Part shown: piece by piece, positions 37,188-46,361 of the stretch
Layout of the letters: every line of letters begins with the position of its first letter
Position numbering within the stretch: the stretch's first letter is position 1
Assembly: GCA_903933385.1 (NCBI GenBank)
Contig: CAIZJW010000020.1
Span: forward strand, 1 to 52,324
Source: an uncultured Silvanigrella sp.
GTDB lineage: Bacteria > Bdellovibrionota_B > Oligoflexia > Silvanigrellales > Silvanigrellaceae
Reading direction: 5' to 3'
DNA length: 52,324 nucleotides
Position numbers and translations under genes: made by a program
Notes under the pieces: generated by a model
Database searches by the model: none
What the model was told of the DNA's origin: nothing
Seen by the model: the letters and a program-made list of their open reading frames with translations, nothing else

Positions 37188-38309
37188 ATGTCACAGTCTC
37201 ACCTTAAGCGCACTCCCCTCAATGCCGAGCACCGCCGTCTCGGCGCACGCATGGTCGACTTTGGTGGATGGGACATGCCCGTTCAATATTCAGGCGTCAT
37301 TGATGAGCACAAAGTTGTTCGCACCACTGTTGGTCTCTTCGACGTCAGTCACATGGGCGAGTTGATGGTATCAGGTCGCGGTGCCAACGATTTTCTTCAG
37401 CGCATGACTACCAATGACATCACCAAAATTGCCATTGGCCAAGCGCAGTATTCCGCTCTTTGCAAGGAAGATGGTTGCGTCATAGACGACATTATCGTTT
37501 ATCGCAGAGGCATCGACAGTTTTATGGTGTGCGTCAATGCATCTAACGCTGAAAAGGATGAGCAGTGGTTGCGAGCGCATCTTCCTGCTTCCGGTGTCAT
37601 TCTCGAAAATGAGTCCGATGCCTACGCACAGATTGCAGTCCAAGGCCCAAAAGCGCGAGAGTTGGTGCAGCAAATAGTTGATATTAATATTTCAAGCCTC
37701 AAGTACTATTGGTTTTCCGAAGGTAAAGTTTTAGGACAACCGTCCATCATCGCAAGAACCGGATACACCGGTGAGCTTGGATATGAGCTCTACGTTCCGG
37801 CTGAAGCTTCGCCTCGTATTTGGTCAGCGATGGTTGAAGCTGCGCAAAAATTTGGTGGTAAGCCATGTGGATTAGGGGCGCGTGACACACTGCGTCTCGA
37901 GATGGGATATCTCCTCTACGGCAATGATATGGATGAAGGAATCAATGCTCTAGAGTGTGGCCTTGGTTGGGTGACAAAATTTGCCAAGGGCGAATTCATT
38001 GGTTCTAAGGCGCTTGCAGCCCAGAAGGAGCTTGGTCTTTCGCGACAGATCGTCGGAATTCAGATGGTCGACAAAGCCATTGCTCGCCATGGTTACAAGA
38101 TCTTTTCAGCTGCAGAAGGCGGCCATGAATTGGGTTGGGTGACGAGCGGAACTGTCGCACCATCGTTGAGCGTCAATGTCGGTATGGCTTACTTGCCTCC
38201 GGAGTTTTCCGCTTTGGGAACTGAAATTTTCGTAGAGATTCGGGGCGAGCGAAAGATGGCCAAGGTTTGCAAGAAACCTTTTTACACAAACGGAACAGCA
38301 CAACTTTAA
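37188..38309 (+). CDS. gcvT: Glycine cleavage system T protein (aminomethyltransferase)
   Basis: HRRLGARMVDFGGWDMPVQYSGVIDEH, FDVSHMGE, ARTGYTGELGYELYVP, CGLGARDTLRLEMGYLLYGNDMDE. Confidence 0.96.
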   Translation: MSQSHLKRTPLNAEHRRLGARMVDFGGWDMPVQYSGVIDEHKVVRTTVGLFDVSHMGELMVSGRGANDFLQRMTTNDITKIAIGQAQYSALCKEDGCVIDDIIVYRRGIDSFMVCVNASNAEKDEQWLRAHLPASGVILENESDAYAQIAVQGPKARELVQQIVDINISSLKYYWFSEGKVLGQPSIIARTGYTGELGYELYVPAEASPRIWSAMVEAAQKFGGKPCGLGARDTLRLEMGYLLYGNDMDEGINALECGLGWVTKFAKGEFIGSKALAAQKELGLSRQIVGIQMVDKAIARHGYKIFSAAEGGHELGWVTSGTVAPSLSVNVGMAYLPPEFSALGTEIFVEIRGERKMAKVCKKPFYTNGTAQL

Positions 38310-38326
38310 TATTAGGAGTCTCTCTC

Positions 38327-38716
38327 ATGAGCAATTATCCAAAAGACATTCAATACACCAAAGAACATGAGTGGATTCGCATCGAAGGCAGCACTGGCAT
38401 GGTTGGGATCACTGCTTTCGCTATTGAGCAGCTTGGTGACGTTGTTCACCTCGACCTTCCGAAAGCTGGAAGCAAGTTTAAGGCAGGCGAGTCGTTTGGA
38501 ACAATTGAGTCAACAAAAACTGTGTCCGATCTTTATATGCCTGCTGCTGGAACCATTGCTGAAGTGAACACCGCTCTCACGCAGGCCCCTGAAGACATCG
38601 CAAATGATCCTCACGGCAAGAATTGGCTTGTGAAAGTGTCGCTTGAGGGAACTCCTGCAAATCTAATGAGTGCTGACGAGTACACCAAGTACATCGCTGA
38701 ATCGGCGAATCACTGA
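38327..38716 (+). CDS. gcvH: Glycine cleavage system H protein
   Basis: YTKEHEWIRIEG, GDVVHLDLPKAGSKFKAGESFGTIESTKTVSDLYMPAAG (lipoyl-lysine ESTKT). Confidence 0.96.
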   Translation: MSNYPKDIQYTKEHEWIRIEGSTGMVGITAFAIEQLGDVVHLDLPKAGSKFKAGESFGTIESTKTVSDLYMPAAGTIAEVNTALTQAPEDIANDPHGKNWLVKVSLEGTPANLMSADEYTKYIAESANH

Positions 38717-38722
38717 ATGTTC

Positions 38723-38755
38723 GAAGGGGCGTCAGTGACGCCCCTTCTGATTTTT
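38723..38755 (+). terminator. Intra-operon hairpin between gcvH and gcvPA (attenuator or weak terminator candidate)
   Basis: GAAGGGGCGTCA-G-TGACGCCCCTTC then TGATTTTTA. Confidence 0.6.
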
Positions 38756-38780
38756 ATCAATATCAAACGAGAGCGCGATC

Positions 38781-40142
38781 ATGACCGTTCAACATCGTTT
38801 TCTGCCAACCACACCAACCGATCGCATGGAGCTCCTCAAGGCCTGTGGAGTTAATTCCATGGAAGATCTTCTTCAGGGAATTCCTTCCGATGTGCGTTTC
38901 AATGGAGTTTTGCCAAGTGGCCCGGCACAGTCCGAATTAGAAATTAGACGCCGCGTTCGAACCCTCATGAAGGACGGTCGCTACGCCAAGAATGCTCTTA
39001 GTTTTATTGGTGCTGGTATCTACGACCACATGTGTCCTTCAGCCGTAAATCAGCTGACCCTGCGTGGTGAGTTTCTCACTTCGTACACACCCTATCAGCC
39101 AGAAATGTCGCAAGGTACGCTTCAGGCGCTGTTTGAGTTTCAAACCATGGTAGCGGAACTCTTTGGAATGGAAGTTTCAAATGCATCGCACTACGATGGT
39201 TCTACTTCGCTTGCCGAAGCTGCTCTCATGGCAATGCGAATCAACAAGGGCAAGAATCGATTGTTGGTTTCTTCGTCTGTGCACCCCGAGTATATACAGG
39301 TGCTCACAACCTATCTTGCCAATTTGGGAGTTGAACTCAGTTTCATTCCGCTTGAGGCAGGCACAACTTCACTGAATTCTCTTAAAAGTTTGCTCAGTGA
39401 TGATGTGATGGCTGTCATTATTCAAAGTCCAAATTTCTATGGTTGTGTCGAAGACCTTGAATCGTTGTCTGCTGTCGCCAAATCAAAAAATGCACTGTTT
39501 ATTGTGAGCACGCCCGAAACACTCAGTTTGGCTGTTCTTCCTTCCCCGGGAGATTGTGGTGCAGACATCGCGACGGGTGAGGGTCAAAGCTTCGGAGTTC
39601 CACAAAGTTTTGGTGGACCTTTTGTTGGTTTGTTTACTTCGAAATTGGAACACGTTCGGCAAATGCCGGGTCGTCTTTGTGGCGAAACTGTTGATGCCCA
39701 GGGACGGCGTTCATACACATTGACACTCTCAACACGCGAGCAGCACATTCGCCGCGATAAGGCGACGTCCAATATTTGTACCAACCAAAACCTAATCGCG
39801 CTTTGGGCAACAATCTGGTTGACGATGATGGGCAAAGAAGGATTCCACGAATTGGCAGTGCAGAATCTTTCGAAGGCTGAGTACGCAAAGGATGTTCTTG
39901 TCAAAACAGGCAAAGCAAAATTGCGTTACCCTACTCAAAGCACTTTCAACGAGTTTGTTATTGAGCTTAAGGGCTCTGCTGCTGAGTTCGCGCAGAAGGC
40001 TGCAGCACAGGGTATTGCACCCGGCGTTGCTTTAAGTCGTTTTGATTCCACCGATACAACAGGCCTGCTCGTCTGTGTCACCGAGAAGAAATCTCGCGAT
40101 GACATCGATCATCTTGCGCAGCTGTTGCGCGATCTGGCTTGA
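38781..40142 (+). CDS. gcvPA: Glycine dehydrogenase (decarboxylating) subunit 1
   Basis: YTPYQPEMSQGTLQALFEFQTMVAELFGMEVSNASHYDGSTSLAEAALMA; GRRSYTLTLSTREQHIRRDKATSNICTNQNL. Confidence 0.96.
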   Translation: MTVQHRFLPTTPTDRMELLKACGVNSMEDLLQGIPSDVRFNGVLPSGPAQSELEIRRRVRTLMKDGRYAKNALSFIGAGIYDHMCPSAVNQLTLRGEFLTSYTPYQPEMSQGTLQALFEFQTMVAELFGMEVSNASHYDGSTSLAEAALMAMRINKGKNRLLVSSSVHPEYIQVLTTYLANLGVELSFIPLEAGTTSLNSLKSLLSDDVMAVIIQSPNFYGCVEDLESLSAVAKSKNALFIVSTPETLSLAVLPSPGDCGADIATGEGQSFGVPQSFGGPFVGLFTSKLEHVRQMPGRLCGETVDAQGRRSYTLTLSTREQHIRRDKATSNICTNQNLIALWATIWLTMMGKEGFHELAVQNLSKAEYAKDVLVKTGKAKLRYPTQSTFNEFVIELKGSAAEFAQKAAAQGIAPGVALSRFDSTDTTGLLVCVTEKKSRDDIDHLAQLLRDLA

Positions 40143-40153
40143 GGAGATCCACA

Positions 40154-41623
40154 ATGGAATTTTTAAAGAAAAGTACAGGTCATGCAATCGTTCTCGAGGA
40201 GCCACCGAGCTTTGAAACATCAAGGCCAGGAGCGGTCGGAACCGACCTTCCGACGCTTGATGTTCCTCGCATCGAGCCAAAGTCAGTTTTCAAAAAAGTG
40301 CGCAATCGCAAGGCGCGTCTTCCTGAACTGAGTGAGCCAGAAGTCATGCGCCATTTCACCCGCATGTCGACCTGGAACTACGCAATCGACTTAGGGATCT
40401 ATCCACTTGGTTCTTGTACCATGAAGTACAATCCTCGTTTTAACGAAGAGATTGCTCGCAGTGGTGAACTGAGTGAGGCGCATCCATACGATCCGATCGA
40501 ATGGTCACAAGGGCATCTGCGTGTGATGTGGGAGCTCACAGAAGATCTCAAGGGAGTCACAGGAATGCCTGGTATTTCCCTTCAGCCAGCTGCGGGTGCT
40601 CATGGTGAGCTCACTGGTTTGATGTTGGTTTCTGCTTATCACAAAGCTAAGGGTCGCCACAGAAAAACAATTCTTACGGCGGACACTGCGCACGGAACAA
40701 ATCCAGCCTCTGCTGCATTGGCAGGTTTCCAAATTGTTCAAATTGCGACTGGTGAAGATGGGGTAATTCATCCCGATGCGCTTGCAGCTGTTCTGAATGA
40801 TGACGTTGCCGCGCTCATGACCACTAACCCAAACACGCTCGGTATTTTTGAAAAGAACATTCAGACAGTTGCTAATATGCTGCATGAAAAAGATGCCCTT
40901 CTTTATATTGATGGCGCTAATTTGAATGCCGTTCTCGGATTGAGTCGTCCGGGTGATTTTGGTGCTGATGTGATTCAATTCAATCTTCACAAAACATTCT
41001 CCACGCCTCACGGTGGTGGAGGACCTGGCTCTGGTCCTATTGCAGTTTCCGAACGCTTGCTTCCATTTCTTCCTGTGCCTCGTCTTGAGAAGCACGGTGA
41101 AAAAATTGTGTTGGTTGAAGATGCACCCCAATCTATTGGTCGTGTGAAGGCGTTTTTCGGTAACTATGGAATGTTTATTCGCGCCTGGTGTTATATTCGC
41201 GCACTTGGTGGAGAAGGTTTGCGTGCGGTCTCTGAGAATGCAATTCTCAACGCCAATTACATGCGTTCTCAATTGAAGGACGTTTTGTATATGCCAATCA
41301 ATGCTCCTACGTTGCACGAGGTTGTCTTTAACGATCGTAATCAACGCGATTTAAATCTCGATACAACCAAAATGGCCAAACGTCTTATCGATTACGGCAT
41401 GCATCCGATGACGGTGCATTTTCCTTTGTGTGTTAAGAACGCCATTATGATTGAGCCAACTGAAACGGAAAGCCGATCAGAGATGGACCGTTTTGTGAGC
41501 GCACTTAAAGAAATCATCGAAACACCTGGTGTAGAACAAGCCCCTACACGAGTGTTCCGTGAACGTGTCGATGAAACTAAAGCGGCTCGAGAACTTCGTT
41601 TGACGTATAAGTTTAAAGACTAA
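40154..41623 (+). CDS. gcvPB: Glycine dehydrogenase (decarboxylating) subunit 2
   Basis: LGSCTMKYNPRFNEEIA; TAHGTNPASAALAGFQIV; FNLHKTFSTPHGGGGPGSGP (PLP lysine). Confidence 0.96.
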   Translation: MEFLKKSTGHAIVLEEPPSFETSRPGAVGTDLPTLDVPRIEPKSVFKKVRNRKARLPELSEPEVMRHFTRMSTWNYAIDLGIYPLGSCTMKYNPRFNEEIARSGELSEAHPYDPIEWSQGHLRVMWELTEDLKGVTGMPGISLQPAAGAHGELTGLMLVSAYHKAKGRHRKTILTADTAHGTNPASAALAGFQIVQIATGEDGVIHPDALAAVLNDDVAALMTTNPNTLGIFEKNIQTVANMLHEKDALLYIDGANLNAVLGLSRPGDFGADVIQFNLHKTFSTPHGGGGPGSGPIAVSERLLPFLPVPRLEKHGEKIVLVEDAPQSIGRVKAFFGNYGMFIRAWCYIRALGGEGLRAVSENAILNANYMRSQLKDVLYMPINAPTLHEVVFNDRNQRDLNLDTTKMAKRLIDYGMHPMTVHFPLCVKNAIMIEPTETESRSEMDRFVSALKEIIETPGVEQAPTRVFRERVDETKAARELRLTYKFKD

Positions 41624-41652
41624 AAAATCCCCACTGCGGTGGGGATTTTTTT
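41623..41652. terminator. Bidirectional intrinsic terminator between gcvPB and trxC
   Basis: AAAAAATCCCCAC-TGC-GGTGGGGATTTTTT: A-run and U-run on both sides of a GC-rich stem. Confidence 0.88.
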
Positions 41653-41660
41653 TGCCCACT

Positions 41661-42107
41661 TCACCCTATTTTAATATGCCCGCCAACCCATTTTTCGAGA
41701 TGGGGGTAAGGAAGTGCACCACTCTGGCGGGCCTTCTCTTTCTCATTTTCAAAGACAATGAGCGTCGGAATGCTTCGAATTCCAAATCGACTTCCTGCAT
41801 CCTGATTCGACTCAGTGTCACATTTTAGAAACAGAGCTTTTCCTTTGTATGCAGCCGCAAATTGCTTAAATGTAGGTGCAAAGCCCAAGCATGGGCCGCA
41901 CCATGGAGCCCAAAAATCAACAATCACTGGAATGGGTGAATTAAGGATTGCTTTGGCAAGAACTGTTCCATTGACTTCATGCACGGAGTCGTTGTGGTTG
42001 AGTGAGTGAGAACATTTTCCACACTTTGCTTTTCCTTGTTCCGCATTCACAGGCACCTTGTTCAACGCGCCGCATGAAGTGCAAGGGACTAAAACTGAAT
42101 CGGCCAT
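41661..42107 (-). CDS. trxC: Thioredoxin 2 (zinc-finger thioredoxin)
   Basis: N-terminal two-CxxC zinc finger (CTSC...CGKC) and FWAPWCGPC active site. Confidence 0.92.
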   Translation of the reverse strand: MADSVLVPCTSCGALNKVPVNAEQGKAKCGKCSHSLNHNDSVHEVNGTVLAKAILNSPIPVIVDFWAPWCGPCLGFAPTFKQFAAAYKGKALFLKCDTESNQDAGSRFGIRSIPTLIVFENEKEKARQSGALPYPHLEKWVGGHIKIG

Positions 42108-42133
42108 AGTGACAACGCTCCTCAATTTCCTGC

Positions 42134-43402
42134 TTATCCAATAAATTCTCTACCGTTCATGTATTTGCGCAGTGCCTGCGGGATGCGAATACGTCCGTCG
42201 GCAGTTTGGTGATTTTCCAAAAGAGGAATGAGGACTCTTGGAGTTGCAACTTCGGTGTTGTTTAGGGTGTAAACAAATTGATTTTTACCGCTGGTATCCT
42301 TGGTTCTAATCTTCAGCCTGCGCGCTTGGTAATCATTGAAGCTTGAGCAGCTATGAGTTTCGCCGTATGCACTGCGGCTTGGCATCCAGGTTTCAATGTC
42401 ATGTTTTTTAACCTGCCCTTGTCCAAGATCACCTGTGCATACTTTCACAACGCGATAGGGCAATTCAAGTAATTTGAGAAGGTCTTCGGCATTGGTGAGC
42501 AGCTCCATATGCAGACGATCCGACTCTTCTTTGTCTGGTTTACACAATACAACCTGTTCTATCTTTTGAAACTGATGAACGCGGTAAAGCCCTTTGGTGT
42601 CTTTTCCGTGCGCTCCTGCTTCACGTCGAAAACAGCTCGAGTGTGCGCAGATTTTTACCGGAAGTTGAGTCGAGTCTAGAATTTCACCCGCATGGTAACT
42701 TGCCAAGCTGACTTCGGCCGTACCAACGAGCCACATGTCGTCTTTTTCAACGAAATAAGCTTGGTCGGCTCCGCCAGGAAGATATCCTGTGCCTTGCATG
42801 GCTGAAGATCTGACCAACACTGGAACGCTCATGAGCGTGAACCCACGCTGGGTGAGCAAATCAACGGCCAAATTGTGAACGGCGCGCTCCAGTTCAGCTC
42901 CTGCACCCACTAAAAAATAGCTTCGTGAACCGGCGATATTTGAGCCTCGATTGAAATCGATGAGTCCCAATTTCTGTCCAAGCTCAATGTGGTCGAGGGG
43001 TTTAAAATCGAAATTGGGCGGGTTGCCCTCTTTGCGCCATTCGACGTTGTCAGCGTCAGTGGCACCCACGGGTGTATCCTCGCTTGGCGGGTTTGGCACT
43101 GTGGATTGTATAGTCTCAAATTCAGACTCAATTTCACGGAGGCGGCCTTCAGCTTGAGTGAGTTTTTGCCCAACCTCTCTCATTGCATTTAAGAGCGTCT
43201 CGCGCTCCTCTGGTGCTTTCGCCTTCTTGACCGCATCGGAGCCTTCATTTCTCTGGCGTCTCAGATTTTCTGTTTCTTCGAGAGCCAAAAGGCGGGCGTC
43301 GAAAATGGCGGCAAATTTGTCGGAATCAAAAGGGATTCGTTTCAATTGAGCAGCATGATTAATAACGGAGAGATTGTCGCGAACATACTTTGGATCGAGC
43401 AT
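42134..43402 (-). CDS. serS: Seryl-tRNA synthetase
   Basis: MLDPKYVRDNLSVI; coiled-coil arm; class II motifs (SSCFRREAGAHGKDTKGLYRVHQFQKIEQ) and IRIPQALRKYMNG. Confidence 0.95.
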   Translation of the reverse strand: MLDPKYVRDNLSVINHAAQLKRIPFDSDKFAAIFDARLLALEETENLRRQRNEGSDAVKKAKAPEERETLLNAMREVGQKLTQAEGRLREIESEFETIQSTVPNPPSEDTPVGATDADNVEWRKEGNPPNFDFKPLDHIELGQKLGLIDFNRGSNIAGSRSYFLVGAGAELERAVHNLAVDLLTQRGFTLMSVPVLVRSSAMQGTGYLPGGADQAYFVEKDDMWLVGTAEVSLASYHAGEILDSTQLPVKICAHSSCFRREAGAHGKDTKGLYRVHQFQKIEQVVLCKPDKEESDRLHMELLTNAEDLLKLLELPYRVVKVCTGDLGQGQVKKHDIETWMPSRSAYGETHSCSSFNDYQARRLKIRTKDTSGKNQFVYTLNNTEVATPRVLIPLLENHQTADGRIRIPQALRKYMNGREFIG

Positions 43403-43507
43403 GCGAGTCATTCCTTCGCGGTTTCTTTGGTATACCAAGGCGCATATTGTTTATCGCTGCACCATCCCTTGGCAAGCAGGACGCGCAATTTTTCCATCAA
43501 CAAACGG

Positions 43508-43535
43508 TTGACCGAAGGCTCTTCCTGCTTACACT
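43508..43535 (+). promoter_or_regulatory. Candidate sigma70-type promoter of grpE
   Basis: TTGACC - 16 nt - TACACT, about 42 nt upstream of ATG 43577. Confidence 0.4.
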
Positions 43536-43576
43536 GTGCGGACTTTGTAGTTCAGGGATTCGCAGGAGGCAAAGCT

Positions 43577-44239
43577 ATGGAATTCACCGCTCGATTGAAC
43601 CGTGTTCTGATGTCATCTGAGTCAAGCTCAGGAGGTGAATCCGATACAAATTCAACAACCCCTTCCACACAGGAAGGGAGCTCCGGCGAATCGGTGCACG
43701 GGAATGCTGAAGTTTTGAGCGAATCTGCAGCCTCCGCTGAGATGATCACGAGCCTTCAATCGCAAGTGGCAGAGATTACTTCGAAATACTCAGAAGCGAA
43801 CGATAAAATGTATCGTATCGCCGCAGATTTTGAGAACTCCCGAAAACGTTGGGAAAAGGAAAAGGGCGACCTGAAAAGCTATTGCATTTCGGAATTTGCC
43901 CGCGACCTCCTGCCCGTCATCGATTCTTTCGACAAGGCAATGACGGTCATTGAGCAGTTGACCCTGAACGTAGACACTGAAGAGGGCAAACAAGTTGCAT
44001 CCATTGTCGAAGGTGTTCAGCTGGTCTCAAAAGTCATGGCTGACACTTTGAAGAAGCACGGTGTTGAGAAGCTGCCTGGTAAAGGAGAGCCTTTCAATCC
44101 GAACTTCCATAACGCCATTGCAAAGACTGTGGACGCGACTCTTCAGCAGGAAGTGGTCGTCGATGAATTTGTATCCGGATATCGCATTGGAGAGCGCATT
44201 TTACGCACAGCAATGGTGCGTGTCGCGAGTCCTGACTAA
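43577..44239 (+). CDS. grpE: Nucleotide exchange factor GrpE
   Basis: RIAADFENSRKRWEKEKGDLK; LLPVIDSFDKAM; GEPFNPNFHNAI; GYRIGERILRTAMVRVAS. SD AGGAGG upstream of ATG 43577. Confidence 0.9.
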   Translation: MEFTARLNRVLMSSESSSGGESDTNSTTPSTQEGSSGESVHGNAEVLSESAASAEMITSLQSQVAEITSKYSEANDKMYRIAADFENSRKRWEKEKGDLKSYCISEFARDLLPVIDSFDKAMTVIEQLTLNVDTEEGKQVASIVEGVQLVSKVMADTLKKHGVEKLPGKGEPFNPNFHNAIAKTVDATLQQEVVVDEFVSGYRIGERILRTAMVRVASPD

Positions 44240-46361
44240 TTTAAGTCTACGGGCCAATTTGCGTCTTAGGGCTCGCATTATCTTCCCGCTTTTGCTGACA
44301 CTATTTTGCTCTTCAGCGGCACTTGCCGCAGCTGAGGCAGTGAATCAAGGTGAGCACCAATTTCAACTTCGCAACTTCGACGCCGCATTTGATAAGTTTA
44401 AAGAAGTTCAACTGGACCCCTACGCGGCGCCGTCTGACCTCTCTTTGGCGCGATGCCGTTTGGGCATTATCTACAGCATTCGTGACGATCAGAAACAAGC
44501 GCGCAGTCAGCTGGAGTTGTCGCTCTCATCGAATTCCCTCCCTCCCTCTGTCTCGCCTCTTTGTTTTTATGCATTGATTCAAATTTATGTCATGGATAAG
44601 TCCTATTCTGATGCGCGCGACCTCATCAAAAAATACCCGGATCCTGCTTTTCCAGCTCTCTACAAGGCAAGAGTGCATGCGCTCGGAACTGAAATTGGTC
44701 GACAGCTGAAAGATGCTCCCTTTGAGATAAATCAGCTAGAACGTCTTTCGCGCATTATGGAGATCGCTGGCATTGATAAAGTTGATCTAAAGATTCTTGG
44801 CGATTGGGCGCTGACAAAAACTGAAGTCAAGCAAAGACTCGGCGATTCTAGTAAACCTAAAAATGAAAAAATTCCCGTTGTACAGCAGACTCCATCGCCA
44901 GTAAATTCTGCGCAACCGCAAGTCATTCCAACTCCTTTACCTAGTCAGGCCACTGTCGGCGAGCAGGCTCCGACAGTAAATTCCTCAGTTCAGCCGGCGC
45001 CATCCACTCCTGAAAATCAACAAGATTTACTCTCAGCATTTCGTCATTTTAGATCTGGACATCTCCAAGGTGCGCTTGCTGATTTGCGGGAGGTCAGTGG
45101 TCCAGCGTTGCTCAAAATCAACCCCGAAATTCCTCTGGAGCTTATGAAGGAGCGCGCAGATTCGCTTCTCAAAGACGATCCGAGACAAATGCGAATTGGC
45201 TTGTTGCTTCCATTGGGAAGTGGCGTATTTGCACGTTTGCAGTTGAGGGCCATGAAGGGACTATCTGCATTCCTGAACTCTCGTGCAGCAAAAGATGTCG
45301 ACTATCGGATGTTTGTCAAAGCTGTTGCAAATGATGCAGGTGCTGCTGAAGAGGCCGCAACAGAAATGATCCTCCGAGATAAGGTTCATGCAATTGTTGG
45401 TCCATTTTATGGTGGTCAAGTTGTGGGTGCGGCATCGGTCGCATCGTTCTACGGTGTGCCATTGTTTACTCTCGGACCAGTGACCCCCGCTCAAGAATAC
45501 GATGCTTCCTTTGTCACTCGGATGGGAACACTTGCGCAATCACAGGCACGTGCGCAAGTCGCATATTTGAAGCAGAAAAATCGCAAGACTGTTGCCATCA
45601 TGTCGCCCTCGGATGGCTATGGTGTGGAAATGGCAAAGGCCTTCGAATCAGCATGCAAGGATGAAGGAATCCAAATTCAGCGAGTTGAGTTTTTTGACGA
45701 GGCAACTGAGCTTTTTCAAGATCCAGTGAAGTCTCTTCTGGGTCCTCAGGAGGGTAAATACCGCGGTCCAGAATTCGCAAAACTCATGACCGATGCCCGC
45801 AAAAAAGCAGCACTAGAAAAGAGAAAATTCGACCCATCTGCGTTGAAAGCTCCTGCTCATGTGCCATTTGCAGCGCTCTTCGTACCAGACTCTCTCGACA
45901 GAGTTCGTTTAATTGCGAATACGTTTGCATTTTATGAAGCAAGAACGGTTCGATATCTTGGCGATAGAACTTGGCAGGAAGCTGGAGGTCGGCAGTCTAT
46001 CGCTGATCAATTTTTGAACGGCGCAAGAGTGCCCGTGCAAAGTCCCGGTGCATTCTTCGGATTTTTGAGACGAGAATTGGCGGCTGGCGAGAGTGTTCTT
46101 GATATCGAAAGACAGGCATTTGATAGCTTACTTCTTGCCCGCACTGCTCAGTATAAAGCAGGTGGAAACAATCCAGCCAAACTTGCCAGCGTTTTGCAAA
46201 GTTCCCAATTCTCAGCTGATGGCGCAAGTAAATACGGCCCCGTCAACTCGAATGGTGAGCCTAACATCGAGTTTGAGATCTCGCAGTACTACAATGGAAA
46301 TGTATTGAGTCCAAACACCTCGTCGGACAGCCTGCCTGATGACTCTGCCCTGATAGATTGA
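44220..46361 (+). CDS. LpoA-like/periplasmic-binding-fold exported protein (PBP-activator-like)
   Basis: GTG start overlapping the grpE end; signal peptide; TPR-like N-terminus; Pro/Gln-rich linker; type I periplasmic-binding fold (IGLLLPLGSGVFA..., VGPFYGGQVVGAAS, KTVAIMSPSDGYG). Confidence 0.72.
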   Translation: MSRVLTNLSLRANLRLRARIIFPLLLTLFCSSAALAAAEAVNQGEHQFQLRNFDAAFDKFKEVQLDPYAAPSDLSLARCRLGIIYSIRDDQKQARSQLELSLSSNSLPPSVSPLCFYALIQIYVMDKSYSDARDLIKKYPDPAFPALYKARVHALGTEIGRQLKDAPFEINQLERLSRIMEIAGIDKVDLKILGDWALTKTEVKQRLGDSSKPKNEKIPVVQQTPSPVNSAQPQVIPTPLPSQATVGEQAPTVNSSVQPAPSTPENQQDLLSAFRHFRSGHLQGALADLREVSGPALLKINPEIPLELMKERADSLLKDDPRQMRIGLLLPLGSGVFARLQLRAMKGLSAFLNSRAAKDVDYRMFVKAVANDAGAAEEAATEMILRDKVHAIVGPFYGGQVVGAASVASFYGVPLFTLGPVTPAQEYDASFVTRMGTLAQSQARAQVAYLKQKNRKTVAIMSPSDGYGVEMAKAFESACKDEGIQIQRVEFFDEATELFQDPVKSLLGPQEGKYRGPEFAKLMTDARKKAALEKRKFDPSALKAPAHVPFAALFVPDSLDRVRLIANTFAFYEARTVRYLGDRTWQEAGGRQSIADQFLNGARVPVQSPGAFFGFLRRELAAGESVLDIERQAFDSLLLARTAQYKAGGNNPAKLASVLQSSQFSADGASKYGPVNSNGEPNIEFEISQYYNGNVLSPNTSSDSLPDDSALID

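Noticed and set aside
40505-41344. 279-aa minus-strand ORF
   Set aside because: Entirely antisense to gcvPB; composition typical of a shadow frame, no domain motif.
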